Shown here: positions 21,102 to 31,864 of the stretch, piece after piece
Position numbering within the stretch: position 1 is the stretch's first letter
Layout of the letters: each line of letters opens with the position of its first letter
Assembly: GCA_007570785.1 (NCBI GenBank)
Contig: ML660777.1
Span: 2,915,817-2,979,816 of the forward strand
Length of the DNA stretch: 64,000 nt
Origin: Antilocapra americana
Taxonomy: Eukaryota > Chordata > Mammalia > Artiodactyla > Antilocapridae
Direction: 5' to 3'
The notes under the pieces: generated by a model
Database searches by the model: none
Seen by the model: only the letters and a program-made list of their open reading frames with translations
What the model was told of the DNA's origin: nothing
Program-made: the position numbers and the translations under genes

Positions 21102-22506
21102 ACAAATTGTGAAATTATTTGTTCTAATTCTCTGAAAAAGACCTCTGGTAGCTTGATAGGAATTGCATTGAATCTATAGATTGCTTTGGGTAGTATACTC
21201 ATTTTCACTATATTGATTCTTCCAATTCACGAACACAACACATTTCTCCATCTGTTTGTGTCCTCTTTGATTTCTTTCATCAGTGTTTTATAGTTTTCTA
21301 TATACAAGTCTTTTGTTTCTTTAGGTAGAAATACTCCTAAGTATTTTATTCTTTTTGTTTCAATGGTGAATGGAATTGTTTCCATAATTTCTTTTTCTGT
21401 TTTCTCATTGTTAGTGTATAGGAATGCCAGGGATTTCTGTGTGTTGATTCTGCACAACAAAGGAAACTATAAGCAAGGTGAAAAGATAGCCTTCAGAATG
21501 GCAGAAAATAATAGCCAATGAAGCAACAGACAAACAATTAATCTCAAAAATATACAAGCAACTCCTGCAGCTCCATTCGAGAAAAATAAACGACCCAATC
21601 AAAAAGTGGGCCAAAGAACTTAACAGACATTTCTCCAAAGAAGACATAAAAATGGCTAACAAACACATGAAAACATGCTCAACATCACTCATTATCAGAG
21701 AAATGCAAATCAAAACCACAATGAGATATCACTTTACACCACTCAGAATGGCTGCAATCCAAAAATCTACAAGTAATAAATGCTGGAGAGGATGTGGAGA
21801 AAAGGGAACTCTCTTACACTGTTGGTGGGATTGCAAACTAGTACAGCCACTATGGAAAACAGTGTGGAGGTTCCTTAAAAAACTGCAAATAGACCTGCCA
21901 TATGACCCAGCAATCCCACTGCTGGGCATATACACCGAGGAAACCAGAATGGAAAGAGCCACGTGTACCCCAATATTCATCGCTGCATTGTTTACAATAG
22001 CCAAGACATGGAAACAACCTAGATGCCCATCAACTGACGAATGGATAAGAAAGCTGTGGTACATATACACAATGGAATATTACTCAGCATTAAAAAAAAT
22101 TCATTTGAATCAGTTCTACTCAGGTGGACGGAACTGGAGCCCATTATCCAGAGTGAAGTAAGCCAGAAGCAAAAGCAACAATACAGTATATTAATGCATA
22201 TATATGGAATTTAGAAAGACGGTAACGAGAACCCAGCATGTGAGACAGCAAAAGGAACGCAGATGTATAGAACAGACTCGTGGACTTTGTGGATGAGGGC
22301 AAGGGTGGGATGATAAGGGAGAATGGCATTGAAACATGTTAATTATCATATGTTTAATCAATCGCCAGCCCAGGATTGATGCTCGGGGCTGGTGCAACGA
22401 GATTTCCCGGGGGGAGGGAGGAGGGAGGGGGGTTCTGGAGGGGGAGCATATGTAAACCCACGGTGATATCATGTCATTGTATGGCAAAACTAATAAATAA
22501 ATAAAT
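20591..22506 (+). mobile_element. 5'-inverted (twin-primed) L1 with target-site duplication
   Basis: Two adjoining L1 ORF2/3'-UTR segments in opposite orientations: antisense 20591-21449 and sense 21448-22506. The antisense part encodes (minus strand) INTQKSLAF…[10 protein letters not shown] and …[10 protein letters not shown]…[11 protein letters not shown]. The sense part resumes at the very next L1 residues (…[10 protein letters not shown]) and runs through the Cys/His C-terminal motif to an (AAAT)n tail. Flanks are AAATAACAGATGA (20578-20590) and AAATAACAGACGA (22507-22519), 12 of 13 identical. Both breakpoints map to the same place in the parent L1, as expected for twin priming during target-primed reverse transcription. 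Several frameshifts and stops show it is inactive. Confidence 0.93.
21652..22161 (+). pseudogene. L1 ORF2p C-terminal fragment
   Basis: 169-aa frame with the L1 ORF2p C-terminal domain: CWRGC near residue 46 followed by an H and C ([20 protein letters not shown]3CX7HX4C) and the trailing MEYYSALKK. The last ~25 residues are shifted out of frame relative to the usual L1 end. It is the 3' part of the 5'-inverted L1 and has no promoter or start of its own, so it is not a functional gene. Confidence 0.85.
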
Positions 22507-22539
22507 AAATAACAGACGAGTATTTGTGCAATCAGACCA

Positions 22540-22935
22540 CTGATCTCTTATTCAGCTACTACTACCCAATTCACCTCCACCTCAATCCAGCCATGTGGAA
22601 TGTTTTACCATTCTACGTCTCCTTTGGTAGCTTGAAGCTTTTACATGTACTTTCATATTCTTAGTCTGCCCTTGCCCCATAAACTGGACACCCCAAATTC
22701 TGTCTGTAAGATCCAATTCCAATCCAAAATTCTTGATAAACTCTCTTCTGAATCTTATGATCAATTTAATTGCATTTTCTCCTCTATCGCTGTATCCGTT
22801 TGTACAGTGTGTTTGTTACAGAACCTTAGTGCATTAACTGGCTTGTGGCTTGAGCATATCTCTGTTGGCTTCTTGAAGATAAGAAATATTTTCATTATTG
22901 TTGTGCCTCTAGCACCTAACCTAATGTTCTCTTAT
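22540..22935 (+). repeat. Possible L2-like 3' end
   Basis: The stretch CAGCCATGTGGAATGTTTTACCATTC … CTTCTTGAAGATAAGAAATATTTTCATTATTGTTGTGCCTCTAGCACCTAACCTAATG has the layout of an L2 3' end at low identity. The overlapping 136-aa frame (22645-23055) shows no domain. Confidence 0.35.
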
Positions 22936-24200
22936 AGTGAAATACCTTCTCAAAACTTTGTTAAAATTAAGAAAATAGCCTTAAGTATTATGCCTTCTAC
23001 AAAGTATATTTTAAACTTTCAAAGAGGCTACCATAATGCAAACCTATTTGTATAAAACATGATACATCAAAATGATCTTTTTAAATTTATCTCAGAAGCA
23101 CAGACTAGTGTAGTAGATTGTAATTTTTTTTTTTGATTTTGATTTTTATGTTGGGAAGCACCTGTTTACAAAATAACATAATGCCTTTTCATTGCTTTTC
23201 CTGTAGAAGAGCATAGAACATCATATTGGGATCAATTCAGCCATCCTTATAAGACTCTCTACTAAACAGGAAGAAATTGATGATTTCCAGATTGATTTTC
23301 ATCTTATGTTAGGTTTATAAATGCTAGAACTAGACCATCGACTGGTAAAATGGCTTACACAATTATTAAGTATGATATAATTACCCATCTACTTTATTTA
23401 CTTTTATTTCCCTTTTAGAATTTCATCCTTAGTTTTGTACCTTTCTTGGTAATATTTGGATACTGAAAAAACTTTTGGTTTCAAAACAACAATCATTAAC
23501 TCTTCCTTGAATGTGTTAGAAGTAATCTCTTCCATATCTCTTTTTTCCCTATTTTTCAACAATGACCAGATTCTGCTTCGTATTATTATTATTACTATTA
23601 GCTTTTCAACTCTTATCTGTGAATATGGCCTTATTTTTAGATGTCTATGAATCTGACCCTGGAAGAGAGAGCTTTCAGGACAAGGACTGTTGTTCATTTT
23701 TATAACTCCTAATTCTAGAAAGTGCTTCATTTTTGTAAGCTGCCTGTGTGATATGTTCATTCTTGGATTCTTTTCAAATCTTAGTAAGACAAGAATGTCA
23801 AGACATTAAAAGAAAAACAAAGGCCATTATTCTTTTATTGCCCATTAACCATGATGCTAAATACTCCACAGCCTGCCCCTGCGGTGTTGTCAGCCCCCCT
23901 GTGTGGGTGAGATTTTTCAAAGCTCACATGTGCTTAGACACCTCAGGGTGGGTGTAGCTGCTGTGGATAAAGCTGTTGCTATGTTCCCAGTCTGTAGCCA
24001 GACCCACAGGGAAGCCCACTAGTAGATCCAGCAGGGGGAAGGTGTTCTCCTCACTTCTATTTATAGCACCCCGGGGTAGGACCTGGGCTTCCATGGTAGC
24101 ATCCAGTTCTAATTTCCGATTGCCTTATTTGAACTACAAAGGGACACACTTACCCCTCCTATTTGTAGATCTGTAAAACACCAGCCAGCATGATGCCTCA
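22936..24200. other. Unique sequence
   Basis: No gene recognised. A 118-aa antisense frame at 23404-23760 has no recognisable motif. 23860-24180 is richer in G+C than its surroundings and could be an old LTR, not assignable by eye. Confidence 0.35.
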
Positions 24201-24202
24201 AC

Positions 24203-24219
24203 TATATATATACATATAC

Positions 24220-24255
<36 letters not shown>
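24203..24255. repeat. (AT)n microsatellite
   Basis: Nearly pure AT repeat with a few AC interruptions at its left end. Confidence 0.95.
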
Positions 24256-24256
<1 letters not shown>

Positions 24257-24321
24257 CCACAGCTTTGCAGACACACCCTTTTCTTCCCTCATGGCAGATA
24301 GAAAAAACCTGAGGACATATT

Positions 24322-24760
24322 TGTGCATGCTAAGTCGCTTCAGTCATGTCTGACTCTTTGCGATCCTATGCACTATAGCTTGCCAGGCTCCTGTGTCCGA
24401 GGGATTCTCCAGGCAAGAATGCTAGAGTGGGCTGCCATGCTCTCCTCCAAGGGATCTTCCAAACTCAGGGATGGAATCCAAGTTTCTTATGTCTTCTGCA
24501 TTGGCAAGCCAGTTCTTTACCACTGGTGCCCGCTGTTTTAGTTAAATACTCAGTCATGTCCAACTCTTTGCAACCCAATGGACTGCAGCATGCCAGTCTT
24601 CTTGTCCATCACCAACTCCCAAAGCTTGCTCAAACTCAGGTCCATCAAGTCAGGGATGCCATCCAACCATCTCATCCTCTGTCTTCCCCTTCTCTTCCTG
24701 CCTTCAATCTTCCCCAGCATCAGACCCTTTTCTAATGAGTCATTTCCCCCTGGGAAGCCT
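24322..24760 (-). mobile_element. Bov-tA SINE, antisense, split by a BovB insertion
   Basis: TGTGCATGCTAAGTCGCTTCAGTCATG to CTTTACCACTGGTGCCCGC (24530) is an antisense SINE lacking its expected final CCTGGGAAGCC. That ending appears at about 24748-24760, after the BovB segment. This implies the BovB entered the SINE. Confidence 0.75.
24541..24747 (-). mobile_element. BovB 3' end, antisense, nested in a SINE
   Basis: TACTCAGTCATGTCCAACTCTTTGCAACCC, CATCACCAACTCCCAAAGCTTGC, GATGCCATCCAACCATCTCATCC, CCCCAGCATCAGACCC, ending TTCTAATGAGTCA. It lacks the usual TTCAGTTCAG repeats at its left edge. Confidence 0.85.
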
Positions 24761-25098
24761 GTTAACCTCCTGGATTCCTATGAGAAGGGAAATCATTTCA
24801 TACCCTGGCAGGGGCCTCAGGTCTCAAGTAGAGTAGTACTCACAGCATCTCCCTAAGAAAGCACTCAATCTATATTGACAGAATTAAATTATTATTTTAT
24901 CCCTTGCTTCTTCTGCTTCTCTGCTTCACCATAGAACCAAGTTCACCCCGGCACACAACTCAGGTGATTAAAAATGTTGAATAAAATAAATTTGTTAACC
25001 ACTCCTAAAGAGCTGCTGAAATTAGTGACTGGAATTCCCATTTTTGTCCATCTGAATTTTAGGGGCCTGATCTATTTTGGCACAACAGGTCGCATTTG

Positions 25099-25186
25099 GT
25101 TGCTGTTTAGTCACAAAGCTGTGTCCGACTCTTTGAGACCCCATACTCTGGGACCTCTGACTCCTAGGAGACTGACATACTGTCTG
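25099..25186 (-). mobile_element. Bov-tA SINE fragment, antisense
   Basis: GTTGCTGTTTAGTCACAAAGCTGTGTCCGACTCTTTGAGACCCC. Only the 3' part of the SINE is present. Confidence 0.75.
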
Positions 25187-25484
25187 TAAAGCCATGTCCA
25201 CCCAGCATTGTGTATACACTGAATCATGGCTCAGCTACCATCATGTCAAAGGTTTCTGTAGTAATTTTTGACATTAATGTGCAAAGCAAGCTTTACAAAA
25301 CTGAAGCCTACAAAGAGAAAGGAATTACTTGCTTAATCTCCAGTTAGGGCTCTTATAATCAGTTTTTGATTCCTTTTAGGGAAATTCCTTTTAGACTGAA
25401 TATGGTCTTAAAGTTTTAAATAAAGACTCAGTTATCATCAAATCTGAGTTCTTTAGATTTGTAGTGCCATTCCTGGGCATTTAT

Positions 25485-25811
25485 GGGCTTCCTTAGTAGC
25501 TCAGATGATAAAGAATCCACTTTCAATGCAGGAGACCCTGGTTCGATTCCTGAGTCGGGAAGATCCCCTGGAGAAGGGACAGGCTACCCACTCCAGTATT
25601 CTTGGGCTTCCCTGGTGTCTCATATGGTAAAGAATCTGCCTGTAATGAGGGAGACCTGAGTTCGATCCGTGGGTTGGGAAGATCCCCAAGAGGAGGGCAT
25701 GGCAACCCACTCCAGTATGCTTGCCTGGAGAATCCCCATGGACAGAAGAGCCTGGCTGGCTAGAGTCCATTAGGTCACAAAGAGTTGGACATGACTGAGT
25801 TACTAAACACA
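25485..25811 (+). mobile_element. Tandem pair of Bov-tA/BovA SINE units
   Basis: A first, 3'-truncated unit (GGGCTTCCTTAGTAGCTCAG … CACTCCAGTATTCTT, 25485-25608) runs directly into a second complete one (GGGCTTCCCTGGTGTCTC … GACATGACTGAGTTAC, 25609-25811). This is a dimeric BovA-like arrangement. Confidence 0.92.
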
Positions 25812-25812
25812 C

Positions 25813-25917
25813 ACGTGCTGTAGCCCACCAGGCTCCTCTGTCCATAAGGATTTCCCAGGCGAGAATACTGGAGTGGGTTGCCATTTCCTTCTCCAGGGGA
25901 TCTTCCTAACTCAGGCT
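25813..25917 (-). mobile_element. Bov-tA SINE, antisense, truncated
   Basis: GCTGTAGCCCACCAGGCTCCTCTGTCC to CCAGGGGATCTTCCTAACTCAGG, lying tail-to-tail with the sense pair, so the three units form a partial inverted repeat. Confidence 0.88.
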
Positions 25918-26138
25918 GACTTTATTGCAGTTTGCAAAAAAATTAAAAAATAAGTCATTCTTTCCCCTGAAGATCCACTTCTCCAAGAAGCCAATGGCAT
26001 GTCTCAGGGCTCCTACCCACTTAGATCTCCCCTGGGGACCCACATTTTCTTGCTAGAATATATGAATATATCTTGATAGACTTTTGACCTTGTCTCCCTC
26101 AGCAGACACAAATTTGTTTGAGCCAGAATCTACATATT

Positions 26139-26432
26139 TTTTTAACTTTTTATTTTGTATTGGAGTATAGCAGATAATGTGATCATTTCAGATGAATAGT
26201 GAAGGGATTCAACCACACATATATGTATATATATATCTCCCCAAACTCCCTTCCCATCAACTGCCACATAACATTGACCAGAGTTCCCTGTGATATACAG
26301 TAGGTCCTTGTTAGTTATCCATTTTAATTATAGCAAGGTGTACATGTCCATCCCAAACTCCCTAACTATCTTCTCCCCCTATCCTTCCTCCCCTGCAACC
26401 ATAAGTTCATTTTCTAAGTCTCTGCAAACTGT
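26139..26432 (-). mobile_element. L1 3' UTR, antisense
   Basis: TTTTTTAACTTTTTATTTTGTATTGGAGTATAGCAGATAATG, AGAGTTCCCTGTGATATACAGTAGGTCCTTGTTAGTTATCCATTTTAATTATAGCA are the antisense L1 3' end. 5' truncated. Confidence 0.85.
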
Positions 26433-27508
26433 AAATATTAATGTGATCTGGAGACTGGGGGAAACAAGACAACTTTTATCCATAGGTTATAATCTAAGGA
26501 GTGCTACTTTATTTTGCGAGGGGTGGGGTGGGGTGGAAGTTCTCACCAGATTTACTGCTAAACAGAATTTAATGTCATTGTTTTGGACAAATGCACTAGA
26601 TGGAATCAGAGTTATTAACCCCTCTGCTCTTCATTTACCAGAATTCCCGAGAAGGCCAACGTGGGTTGTATAGAAAATAGTCATTTCCCCAAACTTTACT
26701 TTTTACATAATATTTCCTGAACCTATTTGTGACCCTAATCCTACTGTTGAAATGAGACTATAGAGGTGACTAGGCTTGGATGAGGCTATCAAATTCTGAC
26801 AGTGATTTATTGTTCTGTGACTTTCTTTGAAACCCCTACTTGATGCTTTGAGAAAAGAGCATCCCAACCACCCCTTACCAGTAGATCATTAATTTAAAAA
26901 TCAATCTTTCATGTTTGGGGAAATCTGGGTCTCTCCCTGCCTATAAATAGTAATAGCGATGTTGGATAGGTTTTTCATCTAGTATCCTTTGAAGTGGAGG
27001 ACAGAGAAAAGTTTCTACAATTTTTTTTATCAAATTTAAATCTTAATACACTATAAAAACAAAAAACAAATTGCTGCAGGATGTTCTGAGCTAGCTGTCA
27101 CAATCATCAGAGTAGAATTTTTGTTGGAAGTTGTTAAGGCATAGATCTCAAATGATTTGTGGAGTGAGGGCTAAAGGTATTTTTCTGTTTTAAAATCCAG
27201 ACAACTGTCCTCAAAGTAAATGCTACTCACTTTGATGAAAAAGACTAGGCTCTTTTTTTCCCCTGAACTATCAAAATTAAATTAACTTTATGAGAATTAA
27301 CTTTCTGAGTTTAATTTGCAAAATCATCTGAATTACATTAACTCCAAAAATCATTTGATACAGTATCATATGAATTAATTCCCCTAGAAGATTTTAGGAA
27401 ATGACACCAAAGTACCTTCATGTTGAGGCTTTCAATAAATCATGCTAATTGCCAAAATAATCCCATCTATTTTAACTGATTTGGGTTATGCCTGGTTAGT
27501 GATGGTTT
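26433..27508. other. Unique sequence
   Basis: No gene or repeat recognised. The 127-aa frame at 26290-26673 begins inside the L1 and has no domain. Confidence 0.4.
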
Positions 27509-27694
27509 GGGCTTCCCTTGTGGTTCAGCAGGTTAAATAATCCACCAACAACGCAGGAGACCTGGGTTTGATTCCCCGGGTTGGGAAGATCCCCTGGAGA
27601 AGGGAAAGGCTACCCACTTCAGCATTCTGGCCTGGAGAATTCATGCGGTCACAGAGTCGGGCACGACTGAGCGACTTTCACTTCACTTCACTTC
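27509..27694 (+). mobile_element. Bov-tA SINE, internally deleted
   Basis: GGGCTTCCCTTGTGGTTCAGC start, GCAGGAGACCTGGGTTTGATTCC. It jumps from GGAGAATTCATG to GCGGTCACAGAGTCGGGCACGACTGAGCGAC, with a (CACTT)n tail. Confidence 0.92.
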
Positions 27695-28991
27695 GGTGAT
27701 AGTCAATGTTCTTTATTTAGAGCTTAATTTGGAATCACCCACAAAGATCATAAGGGAGATAGGACAGTTTTTCAACTATCCTAAAGTGATGAAAGTGGAA
27801 GGCTTTGTTTCATGGTTTTGTGTTCAGAAGAACCTAGGCTGAGGTATATTTAGACTGTTCCTGCTTCTCAGAAGGGGTGAAACAAGTCTCAGGGCAAACT
27901 TTCTTTGTTATGGCACTGACATCATCAAACTGTTCAGCTAGGAATTACATGTTTTGCAATTAGCATGTTTTTCCTATTTGCAATATAAATTGTGGTTTAA
28001 TTAATGTGGTCTTATACAATTCCCCTGGATATTATTTTTTATGTTTTAAGAATCATTTTGCTTGACTCCTTAATATTAAGCTATCCCAGGGCGACTTTCA
28101 GACAATCTCATCAATATCTTTGAGTGTTTCTGAAACTTGTTTATTTTATTGGTGGGAATAGACAACATGGAGGGCAGCTGGACTGAAGAGTGTCCCTTGT
28201 ATCAGCTCTGACAGTTGTTTGTGCTCTGTATCCCTCACTGATTTTTCTCCCGATCTCAACTACAAATATTCTGCTCCCTCTCCTATAGCTCTGTCCAGAG
28301 TACTACTCATTATTTGTCTTAAGAGTCATATTGTTTTTAGTAGCTCAGTCAGGGGTTTAGGGATATAGTTTGAACAAATGCTACAAATCAGATAAAGAAA
28401 TCCCAAGTGTTTCAGCCTCCCTGGCTTCTGACACTGTAGCAGAGAGGCAGATGAGGAGGAAGGCAGTTCAAATCTCACCAGCATTTGCAGCACATGGCTC
28501 AGGGGGGCTCCTACATCTTCTGTCTTACTGGATCCCATATGTCTCTCCTCATGAGTGTTCTAGCACCGGGCCTCATTTTTTTTTTTTCCTTACAGGAGAT
28601 TGATCACTCTTCACATGATGTATCTCCACAAGAGAAGATGCTTCAGTGCAGAGGTTTTCTTCCTCAGTGGTCTCCTAGATACACTTGGAGGTGGCAGTAG
28701 ATTTGCTTTCCAAGCAGCAGCTTGTCAGAGGGCATATCACAGAGCCAGCAGAATCTTTCTTTTCCTTTGAAAATAGAAGCACTTCCTCTGCAACCTATTT
28801 TAATATACTCCAAGGATCCCCTTCAAATCTGCTATTTAAGAAAACGGACAGCCAGTGGAGCAGATGCGATGCACAGGTGATGGAGAGGTGGAGACTGCTG
28901 TTCATTTCCTCAGGGGAGATAAACCTGTGATCTGCAGTTAGAACATAGGGTCCCAACATTCTGACATATAGTGTGTTTGTTGGAGAAAAAC
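27695..28991. other. Unique sequence with one exon-like spot
   Basis: No repeat recognised. At 28575-28595 a long pyrimidine tract leads into TTACAG, followed by a 34-codon open frame (28596-28700). See findings. Confidence 0.35.
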
Positions 28992-29347
28992 TGTTATGAA
29001 CTGAGTATCTGTGCCCTGCACCGTAATTCTTAAGCTGAAATCCTAGCCTCTCGTGTGATATCTTGGAAGCTGAGGTCTTTGGGAGGTGATTAAATCAGGA
29101 GGGCAGACCTTCATGGAGAGAATTAGTACCCTCATAAGAGACCCCAGAGGGCTCCCTCACCCACCTTTACCACTTGAGGACACATTGAAAAGACAGACAT
29201 CTAGGAACCAGGGAGAAGACTCTCACCAGATCTGCCAATTCCTTGATCTCCGACTTCCCGGTCTCCAGAACTTTTAGAAACAGATTTCTGTTGTTTACAA
29301 GCTACCCAGTCTATGTTCCTTTGTTACAGCTGTCTGAACAGACTAAG
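28992..29347 (+). mobile_element. MaLR-type (MST/MLT1-like) solo LTR
   Basis: TGTTATGAACTGAGTATCTG start, GTCTTTGGGAGGTGATTAAATCAGG, CCCTCATAAGAGACCCCAGAGGGCTCCC, CTCTCACCAGATCTGCC, CTTCCCGGTCTCCAGAACTTTTAG, TTTCTGTTGTTTACAAGCTACCCAGTCTATG, ending ACAGACTAAGA. This is the typical MaLR LTR order, with no internal region. An old, inert retrovirus-like LTR. Confidence 0.8.
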
Positions 29348-30200
29348 AAAAAAGTAATTTCATGTACTACAGTGTTTCAGTTCTCCCGGAGCTATCATGT
29401 GGGCTGAAACCAACAAAGTAGCAGTCCCCTTCTCCTCCTCTTTCTTTTTCCCTCACACACACACACATATACACACTCAGACAAGACTCAAAAAACAAGA
29501 CTATATACACACTCAGAACCATCTTTCTTCAGCACTTTTCCCTGTTTTAGTGTTTAAGACACGCCTCCTTTAGGGAATCTTGCTGAGGAATCCTCTTTAT
29601 TTCCTATTCATTTAGTTATGTGCATTCATTTAGTTATCAGTTTGGAAGTGTGGCCATGTGACAGTTTTAATGTAAAATAAGATTCTTCCAATTCCTACCC
29701 TATTCTTGGTGCTTAGACCATAGTCTAAATCAGATATGAGTAGAGAAAGTAGAGTCAATATTTCATCTTGGAGATCAGCATGGGGTCTAAATAAAAGGCA
29801 GGTTAAGGTGCACATTCCACTTAAAATATTGGTGATTTTAAAAAAAAGTTTTATAATTAAAAAAATCCTAATTTTTCTACTTGCTAAAAATGATCAAATA
29901 CAGCTGTTCAATTTAGTAAGCAAAGTGAAGGAAAGTATGCAATTTTGAAGATCTGTTGGTCAGTTTACTCATCTTTTTAATAACCTAATTAAGGTGTATC
30001 TAGCACCTAGGTGTGCACCTTAATATCTTCTAGAATAATTTTTCTTACAGTTGTTAGATTGAATTATTGGTTACTCTTCCTCTTTTATTATTATTTTTTT
30101 CTATAAATCTTTCTGTAACAGGTGGTACAATCTTCCCTTTTGCTAATTATTGCAATAAAAATTGAAAAATTGAGTTTCATTTAAAAAAATACTGGATTGA
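29348..30200. other. Unique sequence with a short (CA)n
   Basis: A degraded CA repeat lies at about 29453-29476. Otherwise nothing recognised. Confidence 0.4.
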
Positions 30201-30317
30201 GACTTCCCTGATGATCCAGTGGTTAAGACTCAGAACTTTCACTGCAGAGAGGCACAGGTTCAAACCCTGGTTGGGAAACTAAGGGTTGCATGCTGCATGT
30301 TGTGGCCAAAAAAATAC
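30201..30317 (+). mobile_element. CHR-2-type SINE
   Basis: GACTTCCCTGATGATCCAGTGGTTAAGACTCAGAACTTTCACTGCAGAGAGGCACAGGTTCAAACCCTGG: a tRNA-like head with A and B boxes, then GTGGCCAAAAAAATAC. This family is older than Bov-tA and shared by cetartiodactyls. Confidence 0.88.
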
Positions 30318-30934
30318 TAGAATATTCGAACTTGTAACTTAATAAAACTTGATGGCAATTATATCTAGATAATTTATGTGGGCTTAGGAATTGACAAGTA
30401 AAAAGATTGGAGACTTGCTGAAAGTTTTTAAAATAAAATTTAGCACCAAATTAAAGCATTATATTTCAAAGTTAAAATAAATTAAGGGCATACTTGGGTA
30501 TGTGTACACATATACAGACATTTCTCAAAAGAGCTAGGCAATATATATTATGTTAAGCCTCCTTTTCATTGAAAGTTTAGCATAATACACATTTTTAGGG
30601 GATACTGTGATCACTTTGACCATTATTATTATTTATTTTTTTATGTAAAGCTGCTAGTAATTTTTATGTCAGGTAAGGCTGTATCTAGCATTAAATTCCC
30701 GTATAAATATTTGCCATTTTAATTAAATGTGGATAAATTCTTAATAGACAAACATTTATCATGTGCTTTTTCTGTGCCAGATACACTGATTCTCAAATGA
30801 AAAATGACTTAAGGAACTGGGAATGCCTAGCCTATAATAGGCAAGATTGATGCAGGCCTCTATGACATTGTTCGCATATTTGAAGAACTGGCTGTAGATA
30901 AGAGATTCACTTTACACAGTGTAGTTCCAGAAGC
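30318..30934. other. Unique A+T-rich sequence
   Basis: Nothing recognised. Confidence 0.4.
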
Positions 30935-31090
30935 AATAATATTCATTTTTCATTCAGTAGACATTTATGAGAAACTTCCGTGTGCCAGCTGTTGTCATAG
31001 ATGCTAGAGATACCAAAGTGAATAAGACATTTTCTGCTCTCAGGAAGCAAACTTCTGTTGAACTCAAATAAGTGAAGGCTTAAAGGAAGA
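30935..31090 (-). mobile_element. L2 3' end, antisense
   Basis: TTTTCATTCAGTAGACATTTATGAGAAACTTCCGTGTGCCAGCTGTTGTCATAGATGCTAGAGATACCAAAGTGAATAAGACATTTTCTGCTCTCAGG is the reverse complement of the L2 tail. Confidence 0.75.
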
Positions 31091-31864
31091 CAGTTTGAGT
31101 TCAACACAAAAACTGCTTCCCTAACAATTAGAACTACCCACAAAGGTAACTTGGGAGTTTTCTAAGTTCAGCTTTAATGCTCCTGGGCAGTATAGCAGAA
31201 GCAGAGTCCAAGGCAATGGACTTAATAAATGTTTAATACTAGACATGAGTGAGTGACAAAACATCATCGTGGTATAGACATCAGGCCATGGCTGGTAGTG
31301 GAAAAGCAAGGGAGCCCAAGGATCTAAGAGGAAACCTAGGAGTTGGGTCAGGAATACAGGTACAGGTGAGTCAGGCGAAGAGCCTCGGCAGAACAGGAAG
31401 TGCACAATGAAGGCTATTGGCAAACATGGGTATCTTTGAAGCCCGTGGGAAATGCCTTAATAGTATGAAATAAAAAGATCTTCAAAGTCCCTGACAAAGA
31501 ACTAAACAAATGTGAAAGTTAATGAGGTGGCCATTTTTAGCAAATAAAAGGAACTATCATCCACTTAACTTTGAATTTTAGGTAAAAAAATAATTTTTTT
31601 TTTTTAGTATATGCATGTCTAAAATACATAATTGGACACATTTATACTTGACCCTGAAGAGACAAGCTATTGTCTCTGTCTGGTCAAGGAGCCATTGCGT
31701 AGTTGTACTTGATTCTGAGTTTTAATGACTGTAGAGCCTCTTCTTTGACTTCTCCCTTTGGCAGGGGAGCAAATCTGAAGTCTTGTCTACTTCTGAGCTC
31801 AAGCCCCAGTCCAGCTCTATGAGGCAGCCTAAACAAAGCACCCAGGGCGCTGCACAACCCAAAC
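31091..31864. other. Mostly unique sequence
   Basis: 31695-31862 reads …CTTTGACTTCTCCCTTTGGCAGGGGAGCAAATCTG…CAGTCCAGCTCTATGAGGCAGCC…, more G+C-rich than its surroundings and unlike the adjoining L1. It may be a fragment of another element. The antisense 81-aa frame at 31722-31967 is not a recognisable protein. Confidence 0.35.

Noticed and set aside
23404..23760. 118-aa antisense frame as a possible gene
   Set aside because: No recognisable motif, no splice signals and A+T-driven composition.
26290..26673. 127-aa sense frame
   Set aside because: It starts inside an antisense L1 3' UTR and runs into unique sequence. No homology is apparent.
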